Assembly (NCBI RefSeq): GCF_910592395.1
Contig: NC_088311.1
Location: 16,742,501 to 16,806,500, forward strand
From: Lineus longissimus
Lineage: Eukaryota > Nemertea > Pilidiophora > Heteronemertea > Lineidae
DNA length: 64,000 nt
Direction of reading: 5' to 3'
This document shows positions 53,304 to 64,000 of this stretch, piece by piece (the stretch's first letter is position 1; every line of letters begins with the position of its first letter). A program made the position numbers and the translations under genes. Under the pieces are notes generated by a model, which was given only the letters and a program-made list of their open reading frames with translations, did not search any database and was not told the origin of the DNA.

Positions 53304-54239
53304 ATTTTACCTTTGGTCTAGAAAACCTCGTTAGTCATTCTGCTAGAAGTTCACAGATTGCACTTCATCGATCTATATACTTATAATCTTAAGGTTTGCG
53401 AATGCTGGTGTAGAAGTATAAAATGTCCCTCTTGAAAAAGTGTCTGACCCTGTGGTATTCAGACGGATGAGTTGACAGATAACGTCATCGGCGTTAAAAG
53501 ACGCCCTAATTATGGTTAAATGCCTAACCTAGGCCTGATGGTTCTTTCGAGGCCATGATCATCAACTAGCTTGCTGATTAAACAAATAATAGAATCCATT
53601 GTTCCCCGGACATTGTCTCCAAGGACATTTTAAACTTCTACATCAGTCGTTAGATCAAAAAGAGTAAATCAACAGCTTGTTTATCAGTCATGGAAGAATA
53701 GCCAAGATATTTTCTTGAATTCGGGGCTTGACATCTCCTTGAACTAATTTCATGATTTAGGATGTGATTGGTGGAGGTCATCAACAGCGATAATTCCTGT
53801 CAAATTTTGCACAACTTTTAGATTCATCGTTGCACTTAAGGACTTTTCATACATAAATAAGTTCTTGAGATAATGAATGGTGTTGGAGATGACCATTTAA
53901 TTGTTCAGTATGCACTTCTTTCCTCAGAGCTAGCTTTAATTATTTTAATCTTTATTATGGATAACAGAATTTAGGTGTTTTGTTGAATAAAAAGGAACAC
54001 GATAAAAAGATATTATGGTGTGCTTCCAAAGTTGTTTTCTGATACCTAATGTAAAGTCCTTTCTTGAGAATGATATAGGAATTTGAAAATGTAAAATTCT
54101 CGTTTGATCAGAAGATTTTTGTGTGCTCAATGCTAAAAAAACCAAAACGATTTTAACAATTTTATCATGGAGACTTCGATACAGCTTGGTCTTTTCACTC
54201 CCTTTGGAATCTTCGTTCGCAAGTTTGCTTAAAGAGCAA

Positions 54240-54395
54240 AAAACGACTCTTGGGTCATTGGACCGCAGGCAGTGAAGTTTGATTTTTAATATTAATGAGA
54301 AGAAAACTAAGTGACCCAGATGGGATTCAACTCCACAACCTGTTGGTCAGAAGTCCGGTACTCTAACCACTACACCACCACCCTGTGGGTCAAAG
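54240..54395 (-). mobile_element. tRNA-derived SINE
   Basis: Read on the minus strand: GGTGGTGGTGTAGTGGTTAG (A box region) then TTGTGGAGTTGAATCCCATC (B box GAGTTGAATCC), spaced as in a tRNA, followed by a body with CACTTAGTTTTCTTCTC. No intact cloverleaf, so it is a SINE head and not a functional tRNA gene. Confidence 0.65.
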
Positions 54396-54529
54396 TTCCT
54401 CGTTGTAAGTTTTTAATTGTTATGTGTGGGTCACCCGTTACATGTACCTGACTATGAAATTTAATTTTGGTTTTGGTTTCTTATGCATGTCATGTATGAT
54501 GTTATGAAATATTTCTGTCCCCCTCCAGC

Positions 54530-54552
54530 ACGCTACAGATTCCAGGTAATTC
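54530..54552 (+). other. ARMH1: Possible ARMH1 microexon
   Basis: CCCCCTCCAG is a good acceptor and CAG|GTAATT a good donor. The 23 bp join in phase after exon 9 and add SRYRFQ. Low confidence: no conserved sequence supports it. Confidence 0.2.
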
Positions 54553-55189
54553 ATCCAACTGGCAATAGGTGTCACCAAGTCTTCAATTGGGGCAGCCAGG
54601 TTTATTTCAATAACAATACTCTGTTCATGAATTTTGAGGCTTAAAGTTGAGGCTTTTAAAAAGACCTGTGCTGTTTGTTCAAATGTTGGAATTGAACTTG
54701 AGACTTTTTAATTATGTTAGTAAGCATTGACTATAAATTCTAACACAGCAAAAAAGTGGTCAATTTTCATCATATTCTTGACCCATAGAGGGTTAACATT
54801 CACAAATGAATTAGCTCATTTCTGATAATGAGCACATTTGAATTGTGTGAATTTTAACCCTTGAAGTTTCAAGATGATCATGTTGCGATGTCTGGTTACT
54901 TTACCGCAACAATGTTTATTTCTATCTACTTAGGCCACTTGATGGAAACATGACTTGCAAAACTGGTAAAATGGAATGACAGAGATTATCTTCAGCAGTT
55001 TTCGCCCCTCTTGTCTTGGTGATGCTTTGGTTGCTTCTGCCTTGGAAAGGGATCCACCTTTACTGTAATCGTAACGCCTATTGCGCGCCAGTAATATGTA
55101 CAACCAAACCTGAATGAAAAATCATTGGCAAAACCTCTTAAACAGTAATATTTTTCTGAATAGTCACCTTGGAGAATCAATATCCAGAT

Positions 55190-55360
55190 TGCCGACTTCC
55201 AGTTCGCCGAGCTGGCCTGTCCTGGGAAAGGAAAAATTTATTCAATAAAGTTTGAAAAACTGTCTTGTTTGAGTATTGCAAGGAAATATGGTTGTGTTCA
55301 TCTGGTAATAAGGTTCTTCAAACATAATTTGCATCTAACAGTAACATAGAGAAAAATGCA
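55190..55360. repeat. Dispersed repeat shared with 15490-15640
   Basis: GCCTGTCCTGGGAAAGGAAA, TTTATTCAATAAAGTTTGAAAAACT, a TTCATCTGGT motif and AGGTTCTTCAAACATAATTTGCAT match 15510-15640 (GCCTGTCCTGGGAGAGGAAA and AGGTTCTTCAAGCATGATTTGC) in the same order and orientation. Non-coding. Confidence 0.6.
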
Positions 55361-56414
55361 ACTCCTGCTTGTCCTATGGGCAGCGAACAAAATGGAAGAT
55401 ACGCATGGATTGATTTTGTGCTTGCACCACAGAGTAACCCGCTGGTTAATTTACCTGGAAATTGAGTGCATATGATGACATATTGTCCACGTAACTGAAT
55501 GGAGACAGTTTATTTTAATTTGAAAATTTACCAATGAGTGCACATTTTGGCAGTTATTTTCTTGTGAGGCAGCAATTCTCCCAGGGCTCAAGTGGTGGTT
55601 GGTATCCAGGGCAGGCCACTCAGTAAGTCGGAAGGCGCTGATAAGATTCTCAGCAATCGGGGAATTGATTATCCAGGGTGATAGCGTCTAATTAACTAAT
55701 CATTGTCAATCAATGAGGAAGAAAAAGAAGTATTCCAAGTGGGTGGATGTGGGGGGGGGGGGGGGTAGATCTTGAAAATACTGTTTTAATACATGTGTAG
55801 TAACACAGACAGTGCCAATGAGTTTTTATTCAACAAATTTGATATCACCGACATTGCATTTACTGCCAGCTTGATTGTATTATTTTTCTACAAATTTCAT
55901 AAAATTTGGCTCTCAGTTCCTAAACTAGGAAACTTGGTGGAGGGCTTCTTTGTGTTTTAAAAAACAACAACTTTTTACTGCTTTAATCCACCAACTCCAC
56001 CAGCATTCAGTGAAATAGGCTGAAAACTTTTGAAATCGAGGGACGTAACTTGACCATCATTACAGAGTAGGGCACCAATTTGGCCGCTTTCAGTAATCTG
56101 TGGGAAGTTTGTGTAAATTTACTAATGCATCTTACAACTGGCCTCTATATAAACACTCGAATACCGTATGGCCAATGGTTATAGCTTTATACATGAAAGC
56201 TTACATGGGGTCCTGGCTGAAAAAATGCATTGCTATCCTTTTCTCTTCCTTGGTAAGGGAAGGGTTAACAACAGTAGTTTCAGGTGCCAGCTGCTTTAAG
56301 GATTGCTCTGACTTCAGGTTTTGCAGTTAACTCAACTCTTGATGACACATTTTAATAAAGAGCATAACGTTTATTATATTTTGACAAACATTAGTGTTGT
56401 CAAAGAACAGCATA
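55361..56414. other. Non-coding stretch with a G-run
   Basis: No gene seen. A run of about 17 G lies at 55750-55766. Confidence 0.4.
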
Positions 56415-56639
56415 TGTGACCCGCTCTACCAAAACTAGGCGCTTGTCGCATCTGAACTTGACATGTTGATACGGACTTGTCGTTCATTTCCCTATTGTAG
56501 ACCTTTTGTGAAATGTGACCAAATCAGTTTGTAATAGATTTCACAAAAGGTCTACAATAGGGAAATGAACAAAAAGTCTGTATCAACCTGTCGAGTTCAG
56601 ATGCGACACAAGCGCCTAGTTTTGGTAGAGCGAGTCACA
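56415..56639. mobile_element. TGTGAC palindromic MITE, family B copy 3
   Basis: A nearly perfect palindrome: each arm of about 105 bp runs from TGTGACCCGCTCTACCAAAA through CTATTGTAGACCTTTTGTGAA to a short centre near 56528. Flanked by TA. Arm identity is far higher than in the copies at 17239 and 17800, suggesting a younger insertion. Confidence 0.85.
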
Positions 56640-58430
56640 TATGTAATGGAAAGGTAATTGTAATGGACTTGCCTGCTGCTTCTCTTTTTTATAATCTTTA
56701 TTTTACATGCTGATCATAATCAGACTTCAAGCAAATGCTTTAATTGGAAAATAGACCTCTTCTGCTGTAATATTTAACATGTTTAATAGGCAAAATGAGT
56801 AAGGCTTTTGGTACCGACATTTTCGAATGAATTTACAGGGTGAAAATATAGACATGGCCCCACTGAAAAGTGCTTTTAATCTTTGACTGAAAATAATACC
56901 ATCATAAAACTAGAAGCTTCCGGAGTATGTTTGAAAACCGGAGTCCCACTTGTAAATTTATGCCTCTGATTGCAACTTTAAACCAGAACAAGTGTTATAC
57001 TTGAAAAATGAAACAAAAACACTTGAAACTTTCATATAAGTGAACAACATTGTCATGATTGTAGCATTTTTAAAGATAGTTTGTGGCTGTTCTAGACCGT
57101 GCGCAGAGAGCTATCCAAATCCTGATTTAAGTGTATCAGAGTTGATATTTAAAAAACGTAACCACTTTTGTTCAAGCATAATGAATTAAGGACTTCAGTG
57201 AGGATTTTTCTGCCTCCCAACAAACTTCAGAGGATCCATTTTAACCAAAGAACATTTTTGTGTGAAACTCTGATCTTTTCAAACAGATTTCTCAAATATC
57301 TAGTTAAAGGACAAGGCGGATTATTCCACTTGTTCTGCTTCTGTTTCATAAGTAAACAATTATTTTTCTCAAAACGTTTTTGAAATTGGAATAATGTAAT
57401 ATGATAATTCAGTCCGGTTTGAGTTTTTCCTTTTTATGTTCAATTATATTTGATGATGAAAACTACTACAGCATGTACAATGGATGATGACTGGGCAGTC
57501 AACAGCTTGGTAATAATGCTGTTTAATAACTCAGTAGATCCTTTAAGGCAATTCAGGCCTTGACCACATTCAGTGGTCATGTTTTGATTTACACCCAGTC
57601 CTTGAAGAGAAACTAATAAATCACTTACACCTGTGATAAGTACTTGATGTAATTGATGACATGTTGACTACTTCACCTTCTCGTTAGACTTCGATACATG
57701 TTGTTACAATGTTGATGGATCACTTTTCTAACGAGGTGATTTATGTTACTGGCCTGGCCTCAATGTTTTCCATTACGGATATGTCACTCAATCATTGTCA
57801 ATGATGGATTGTTAAGGTGAAACTATAGTGACTCCATTTTGCCAATCTAAGATACACCAGAACTCATCCGAAACCCACAAAATGGTTGAAGTATTACTCG
57901 GAGGACATTGCCACCTTTTGCTTGCATGGCCTCTGAATAATATCTTGTCTGATTTCGGGTAATTGTAAAAGTGCTGGTGTTCCTTTTATTTGCAAAATGA
58001 AGTGCTTTAAAGGGACAATATAGGCAGCAGCTAGACGGGCAAAATAAAGTTACACAAAGTTGCCAATAGGGGTCTCTCACATCTCACAGTATGATGAAAT
58101 AATTCACGCTTGTACGAGGAATATATTTAGTGCTGAATCTGACATGACCCAGGGCCCTTACTTTGTACATTAGTCACCTGAAGATGGCCAAATTAGCCCC
58201 TCTGCTCCTGCCTATAGTCCCCCTTTAGGCTTGATTCCTTCAACTTGCCTTTTAACATTGACACCCTGCTTGATCAGCTTGGGGCCCTAAGCGGTTCCAT
58301 GTTATCCTTAGGGGTTCATTTTTTCAAAATTCCATTGACAGACCTTTGAATATGAGTAAGTACCTTGTGCATTCAGACTTGGTTACCTGGCACATATGTG
58401 CCAGGATACCAGGCACCTCAGGTCGAAATA
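56640..58430. other. Non-coding AT-rich stretch
   Basis: No exon or repeat recognised. Possibly part of a long terminal ARMH1 intron. Confidence 0.35.
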
Positions 58431-58437
58431 TCTGCAT

Positions 58438-58641
58438 GTAACTACTGTCAAGTTGCTGGTTTGAAGAGGACAATCTGTGACACAAATCTGCGACAGAGAC
58501 CTTGACAAATTCTGTTTGGTAAACTGCTCAGATTATTCTCTTCAAATGAACAATTGGAAAGTAGTTACCTTGGTTACAAAAACTTTCATATCAGTAGACA
58601 GCAAAAGTTATTCTTCAAACCAGCAACTGGACAGTAGTTAC
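58438..58641. repeat. Long inverted repeat (hairpin 1 of 2)
   Basis: GTAACTACTGTCAAGTTGCTGGTTTGAAGA (first 20: GTAACTACTGTCAAGTTGCT) at 58438 pairs with the complement ending CAGTAGTTAC at 58641. Inner segments (CCAATTG-type and ATTATTCTCTTC) are partly complementary too. Confidence 0.6.
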
Positions 58642-58699
58642 AAACATATACATGTATTTCATTTCTGACATTTGTTCTAGATGATGTTCATGTAAGCAT

Positions 58700-58862
58700 A
58701 CATTGTGCTGTACAATATGAAATAAGTTTTGATAGTTTCATGCTTATATTTTAATCACCTTGTCACAGGTATGAACTTTTAGTGAACATGTCCAATTTCA
58801 AAATGTAGGCATGAAACTATCAAAAGGTATCAAAAACTATATTTCAGTACAGCACAATGTAC
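58700..58862. repeat. Long inverted repeat (hairpin 2 of 2)
   Basis: TACATTGTGCTGTACAATAT and TTTTGATAGTTTCATGC (58700-58743) pair with GCATGAAACTATCAAAA and TACAGCACAATGTA (58808-58862), around a 65-nt centre. Probably a small inverted-repeat transposon. Confidence 0.6.
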
Positions 58863-59389
58863 ATCATCAGTTGGTTCTTCCTGTACCATCTGGAATATTT
58901 GAATTTTCTACCTGCCATAACTTGAAGTTGGGTAGTTATTTATATGGTTTTCACCACCGTGTTTGTTATCTTATGCCCTATTGTTTTTCCCTAAGTTAAA
59001 AAGTGTTGCAGGTGACCTTTAAGGATTTGAAGAACATGCCATAGAAAGACAGATTCTGGTTTAAGACTTAAAAATCATAATCATCAAAATCATACTGAAG
59101 AAAGTTTTGAGGCACCTTGATAGTGCAGGATTTCAGATATCCAGGCACTGCCCATGAACATTCTTTTCAGTCCTCCCTGTGTTCGTACTGTGAACTACAT
59201 TAGTCAGTTAGTTATGACAAAAATTGTTTGACTATCAACTTGGATCATTTCTATCAACACCAGCTTTACCCAGCCAATGAAATAGCTTGATTGGGCTACG
59301 CTCGACTAATTGAGGATCTTGGCCTTACTTGGAACAGATCTCATGATCATTATCACAAGTGTTATATTCTATCTTTTTTTCCTTTTCAG

Positions 59390-59463
59390 TGATAGATGTG
59401 ACCGAATAAAAAAAGATAGCAGGAGTGTCGCTTTGTTGTCCTCTAGCTCTACTGATGATTGAC
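59390..59463 (+). other. ARMH1: Candidate terminal exon of ARMH1
   Basis: A strong pyrimidine tract and acceptor (ATCTTTTTTTCCTTTTCAG, ending 59389). If entered in phase 1 (directly from exon 9), it adds LIDVTE and stops at a TAA overlapping AATAAA (59404-59409). If entered in phase 2, it reads DRCDRIKKDSRSVALLSSSS to a TGA at 59461-59463. If entered in phase 0, it stops at once. Phase 1 fits exon 9 as read; the phase 2 reading would need another exon. Confidence 0.35.
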
Positions 59464-60414
59464 CCACAAATTCGTTCTTTGCCTTTTCATGCTCTGGAAT
59501 TACCAAGTGCAGTGGTGGATTAAATTAAAGATTTTGCTGTGGGCGACATGCTATAGTATGTCCCCATGACAGGCCGTTGACGTGCGTAGCATGTCATGCC
59601 CTACTATAATTTTAGTTCATCAGCACTTTGCCGCACTTGACCAAATGCTCTTGGAAACATAACTGGAAATGGTTTTTAGAGTACATTGCATAATCTCTTA
59701 GTCCGTTCAGTTAAAAGTAAGCACCATTCAGCATTCTCTCCTTCTGCTCCACTGCATGGGCCGACACAGGCCTAAGTATGGCTTCTGTAGCAGAAGGGTT
59801 AAATTCATGTCAACCTTTTTAGTGGTCAGACATTGCAAACTTGAACAAATGCTCTATAGTTTAATTGCTGATCCTCATCTGTGAGGTCCCACTTATACTC
59901 TAGACTCATCGATCTAAGACCAGTTCATTAACTTGAGGCGTGGCCGACCACAGTATAATGAATGCATTGAACAGGCATGGTCCCTTCATACTGATTGGCT
60001 CACACTTGTCGGTCTTCATGTTATGGTAAGTTGAATGACAGTGGTTGGCTTTGAGAATGAACTGATCACTTGTTACCCAACCACTGTACTTCTATCAGTT
60101 GTTATGGTGTGGTCGATCAATTTCCCTATCTAAACGGCATTGATAATGAAGTGAAATCCTTACGGGCCTGCCTTCTGAACTCTGAAATGATGAAATTGAT
60201 GCAAAGGCGAATGGCATGACCACCAGACATACTGGTGTTGCCCAGCCATTGTCCATCCCGATTGTTCAATGTTGAAAGACATCTCACGACAATGTGCGTA
60301 ATATTTAAGGGGGCTTGGTCTGCTTATCCAGAAACAGTCTTTGATCGGTGAGGCTAGAGTATATCGATCCTTGCAAGGAGACCACATGATAAGTCATTTT
60401 CTTGCATCAAACTA

Positions 60415-60592
60415 CAATGGAACCTCCCTTAGCAGACATCTTTCTAATAGGGACACCCTCTCTATTAAGGACAATAGTTTTGGTCCCAAATTGGTTGCTT
60501 CCATTCAATTTGACCTTTCTGATCAGGACACCTCTCTATTAAGGACAGCACTTGTCAGTCCTGAGGGTGTCCCTAATAGAGAGGTTCTACTG
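60415..60592. mobile_element. TA-flanked MITE, family A copy 4
   Basis: Starts CAATGGAACCTCCCTTAGCA, ends TAGAGAGGTTCTACTG, flanked by TA. The interior holds TCTCTATTAAGGACA repeats like the other copies. The open frame across it is accidental. Confidence 0.85.
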
Positions 60593-61239
60593 TATATAAT
60601 TGTGTACTGTTATGTCCTATCAAATTCAGAAATTGATGTTGCACAAGCATTTGTAGTGTCTAACCTTCATTTATGAGCAGTTAAAATTTGGGTGAAGGAC
60701 CACACAAATTAACACTTGACTAGTATTAAAGTTTTAAAGTCGATGTTTTTACATTGAAGAAATCTTATGACTTATTGCTTTGTTTTTAATGTGATAAAAA
60801 TAAAACTTGTGGTTGTATAAATATAAATAATTGATGTCGAATTCAATGTTCCCTCCGTCCATTTCTGTTTAAATATATCATATATGTTTGTAAATAAACT
60901 ATTCATATTATTGTTTCATCGAATTGTTACTGTTTATTTCCCTATCTCTGAGCATCTGCCAAAACCATTATTTAGACCAGCTTTACAAGGCAAGGTATTT
61001 TTCATGATAAACATTGATAAACCAGGTAAACCGCACTCTGAAGTGCCCTTGGCATGCCAGTTAATGTTGAACTCGAAACATCCGGAAAGACATCTACATG
61101 TACTTCCATTCTGTCTTGAACTACAATCACTTTCAACTAGATTCGATGTAGAGCAGGTGATAAGAGTAAAAGTTGTTAACCTTGTCTCCAGTCTCCCTGA
61201 ACAGTCTCCAGTCTCCCGTGTGGTATTTCTAAACTGACA

Positions 61240-61835
61240 CTGATGACAAAACATTCAAATTGGTTATAGAGAGGCGACAGATTAGCACATTGCTTTTGAA
61301 TGGACTGTTTTTAAACGGACACTGATGGCAAAACATTCCAATTGGTGATAGAGAGGCGACAGATTGGCACATTGCTTTTAAATGGAGTGTTTCTAAACTG
61401 ACACTGATGGCAAAACATTCAAATTGGTGATAGAGAGGCGACAGATTAGCACATTGCTTTTGAATGGAGTGTTTCTGAACTGACACTGATGGCAAAACAT
61501 TCAAATTGGTGATAGAGAGGCGACAGATTAGCACATTGCTTTTGAATGGAGTGTTTCTAAACTGACACTGATGGCAAAACATTCAAATTGGTGATAGAGA
61601 GGCGACAGATTAGCACATTGCTTTTGAATGGACTGTTTTTAAACGGACACTGATGGCAAAACATTCCAATTGGTGATAGAGAGGCGACAGATTGGCACAT
61701 TGCTTAAGAATGGAGTGTTTCTGAACTGACACTGATGGCAAAACATTCAAATTGGTGATAGAGAGGCGACAGATTAGCACATTGCTTTTGAATGGAGTGT
61801 TTCTAAACTGACACTGACGGCAAAACATTCAAATT
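61240..61835. repeat. Tandem array of 82-bp units
   Basis: ACACTGATGGCAAAACATTC recurs every 82 bp (61319, 61401, 61483 and on), with GGTGATAGAGAGGCGACAGA and TTTTGAATGGAGTGTTTCT between. About seven units, highly alike. No protein; Cys-rich minus-strand frames follow the repeat. Confidence 0.95.
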
Positions 61836-62350
61836 GGTTATAGTCTAGTCTCCCTCGACAGATTGGCACATTGCTTTTGAATGGAGTGTTTCTAAACTGA
61901 CACTGACGGCAAAACATTCAAATTGGTTATAGTCTAGTCTCCCTCGACAGATTGGCACATTGCTTTTGAATGGAGTGTTTCTAAACTGACACTGACGGCA
62001 AAACATTCAAATTGGTTATAGTCTAGTCTCCCTCGACAGATTGGCACATTGCTTTTGAATGGAGTGTTTCTAAACTGACACTGACGGCAAAACATTCAAA
62101 TTGGTTATAGTCTAGTCTCCCTCGACAGATTGGCACATTGCTTTTGAATGGAGTGTTTCTAAACTGACACTGACGGCAAAACATTCAAATTGGTTATAGT
62201 CTAGTCTCCCTCGACAGATTGGCACATTGCTTTTGAATGGAGTGTTTCTAAACTGACACTGACGGCAAAACATTCAAATTGGTTATACATGTAGTCTAGT
62301 CTCCCTTGACAGATTGGCACATTGCTTTTGAATGGAGTATTTCTAAACTA
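61836..62350. repeat. Tandem array of 89-bp units (variant of the 82-bp array)
   Basis: The same core, but the spacer GTGATAGAGAGGCG is replaced by TTATAGTCTAGTCTCCCTCG and the period grows to 89 bp (61811, 61900, 61989 and on). About six units, almost identical to each other, which indicates recent amplification of the variant. Confidence 0.95.
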
Positions 62351-63700
62351 AAGCTTGTCGCATCATCATTGTTAGATATGAAGCCCTTGTGCCTCTAGAC
62401 TGGTTGTGATAGTGCCAATGAGCGTCTAACCAGGCGATCCCCCTGAGCTTGTTGCAACATCATTGTTAGAGATGATGTCCTTGTGCCTCTAGACTGGTTG
62501 TGATAGTGGCAATGAGCGTCTAGCCATGGCGATCCCCCCTGAGCTTGTCGCAACATCATTGTTAGATATGATGTCCTTGTGCCTCTAGACGGTTGTGATA
62601 GTGCCAATGAGCGTCTAGCCATGGCGATCCCCACTGAGCTTGTTGCAACATCATTGTTAGATATGATGTCCTTGTGCCTCTAGACTGGTTGTGATAGTGC
62701 CAATGAGCGTCTAGCCATGGCGATCCCCCCTGAGCTTGTCGCAATATCATTGTTAGATATGATGTCCTTGTGTCGCTAGACTGGTTGTGATAGTGCCAAT
62801 GAGCGTCTAGCCATGGCGATCCCCCCTGAGCTTGTCGCAACATCATTGTTAGATATGATGTCCTTGTGCCTCTAGACTGGTTGTGATAGTGCCAATGAGC
62901 GTCTAGCCATGGCGATCCCCCCTGAGCTTGTCGCAATATCATTGTTAGATATGATGTCCTTGTGTCTCTAGACTGGTTGTGATAGTGCCAATGAGCGTCT
63001 AACCATGGCGATGCCCCCTGAGCTTGTTGCAACATCATTGTTAGATATGATGTCCTTGTGTCTCTAGACTGGTTGTGATAGTGCCAATGAGCGTCTAACC
63101 ATGGCGATCCCCCCTGAGCTTGTTGCAACATCATTGTTAGATATGATGTCCTTGTGTCTCTAGACTGGTTGTGATAGTGCCAATGAGCGTCTAACCATGG
63201 CGATCCCCCCTTAGCTTGTCGCATCATCATTGTTAGATATGATGTCCTTGTGCCTCTAGACTGGTTGTGATAGTGCCAATGAGCGTCTAGCCATGGCGAT
63301 CCCCCCTGAGCTTGTCGCAACATCATTGTTAGATATGATGTCCTTGTGCCTCTAGACTGGTTGTGATAGTGCCAATGAGCGTCTAGCCATGGCGATCCCC
63401 CCTGCATGAGCTTGTTGCAACATCATTGTTAGATATGATGTCCTTGTGTCTCTAGACTGGTTGTGATAGTGCCAATGAGCGTCTAACCATGGCGATCCCC
63501 CCTGCATGAGCTTGTTGCAACATCATTGTTAGAGATGATGTCCTTGTGCCTCTAGACTGGTTGTGATAGTGCCAATGAGCGTCTAACCATGGCGATCCCC
63601 CCTGAGCTTGTCGCATCATCATTGTTAGATGTGATGTCCATGTGTCTCTAGACTGGTTGGGATAGTGATATTATCAACGAGCACGTTGTCAGGGTGTCTC
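62350..63700. repeat. Tandem array of ~96-bp units
   Basis: AGCTTGTCGCAACATCATTG, GATATGATGTCCTTGTGCCT, GACTGGTTGTGATAGTGCC and AATGAGCGTCTAGCCATGGC recur in this order about fourteen times, with a few 4-bp indels (CTGCATGAGC). Because 96 is a multiple of three, a 281-codon minus-strand frame (62562-63407) stays open through it. Degenerate copies continue to about 63840. Confidence 0.95.
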
Positions 63701-64000
63701 TGAAATAAACATGGTTGTGATAATGACAATGACATTCTAGTGATGGTGATCCCATTTCCCCTGAGCTTGTTGCAACATTATTTTTAGAAATGATGTCCCT
63801 GTGTCTCTGAACCGGTTGTGATAATACCAATGAGTGTCTGGTCTGATAGCACCCCACGTGACTCCATCCAATCGTGTGCTCATGAGGAAGAGTATTGGGA
63901 GGAACTGAGCACGACATTCCTTCAATTTCGAATGCGCCAGGCAAAATCTCGCTCATTCCTATTCCAACATTCCCACCACTCCCAAAACTCCTATAACTTC

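Noticed and set aside
54300-54395. Functional tRNA gene on the minus strand
   Set aside because: Only box motifs are preserved; no closed cloverleaf could be drawn and SINE-like sequence follows.
61240-62350. CRISPR array
   Set aside because: Regular repeats, but the spacers are identical between units and the genome is eukaryotic, so it is a minisatellite.
62562-63407. 281-codon minus-strand repeat ORF as a gene
   Set aside because: It follows the 96-bp tandem unit exactly, with no start context, signal or domain; reported as a repeat and a low-interest finding only.

Overview
This is a window of an invertebrate animal genome, most likely a marine invertebrate. It shows spliced genes with GT-AG introns, animal-specific orthologues, and dense families of MITEs, tRNA-derived SINEs, LINE fragments, tandem arrays and large transposons. 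The sequence alone does not fix the phylum.

Host genes. Five conserved genes can be read exon by exon. (1) WDR83OS/Asterix (+, 1167-3809; first exon lies left of the window), an ER membrane-protein chaperone subunit. (2) ATP5F1D (-, 11585-8868), the delta subunit of mitochondrial F1-ATPase, four exons, 164 aa. (3) SLC35A5 (+, 15221-19401), a Golgi nucleotide-sugar transporter relative, five coding exons, 415 aa. (4) TMEM53 (-, 44207-42741), two exons, 299 aa. (5) ARMH1 (+, from 44514; nine firm exons to 51926, 3' end uncertain, possibly reaching about 59.4 kb). TMEM53 and ARMH1 are head-to-head, 306 bp apart; the human orthologues are also neighbours, so this looks like conserved microsynteny.

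Mobile elements. The central 14 kb (21177-35200) is one nested structure. The outer element is a DNA transposon with about 25-bp terminal inverted repeats, an ATTT target duplication, subterminal copies of a 15-bp motif and a decayed DDE-type transposase on the minus strand; it is Sola-like. A Gypsy-type LTR retrotransposon (25388-33360, minus strand, CCCT target duplication, LTRs about 98% identical) is inserted in its transposase reading frame. The retrotransposon carries gag with an unusual 12-residue repeat, pol (protease, RT, RNase H, integrase) and an extra C2H2 zinc-finger ORF between integrase and the 3' LTR.

Other repeats. There are several small inverted-repeat transposon families (one TA-flanked family in four copies, one TGTGAC family in three, one TTAA-bounded family in two or three, a piggyBac-like one and a hAT-like one), four tRNA-headed SINEs, two LINE 3' fragments, and tandem arrays at 4.4-7.2 kb, 7.7 kb, 37.9-38.5 kb, 47.7-48.1 kb, 61.2-62.3 kb and 62.3-63.7 kb. 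An adjacent pair of hairpins at 39.5 kb has microRNA-precursor dimensions.

All homology statements come from recognising protein and repeat families by eye. No search was run.
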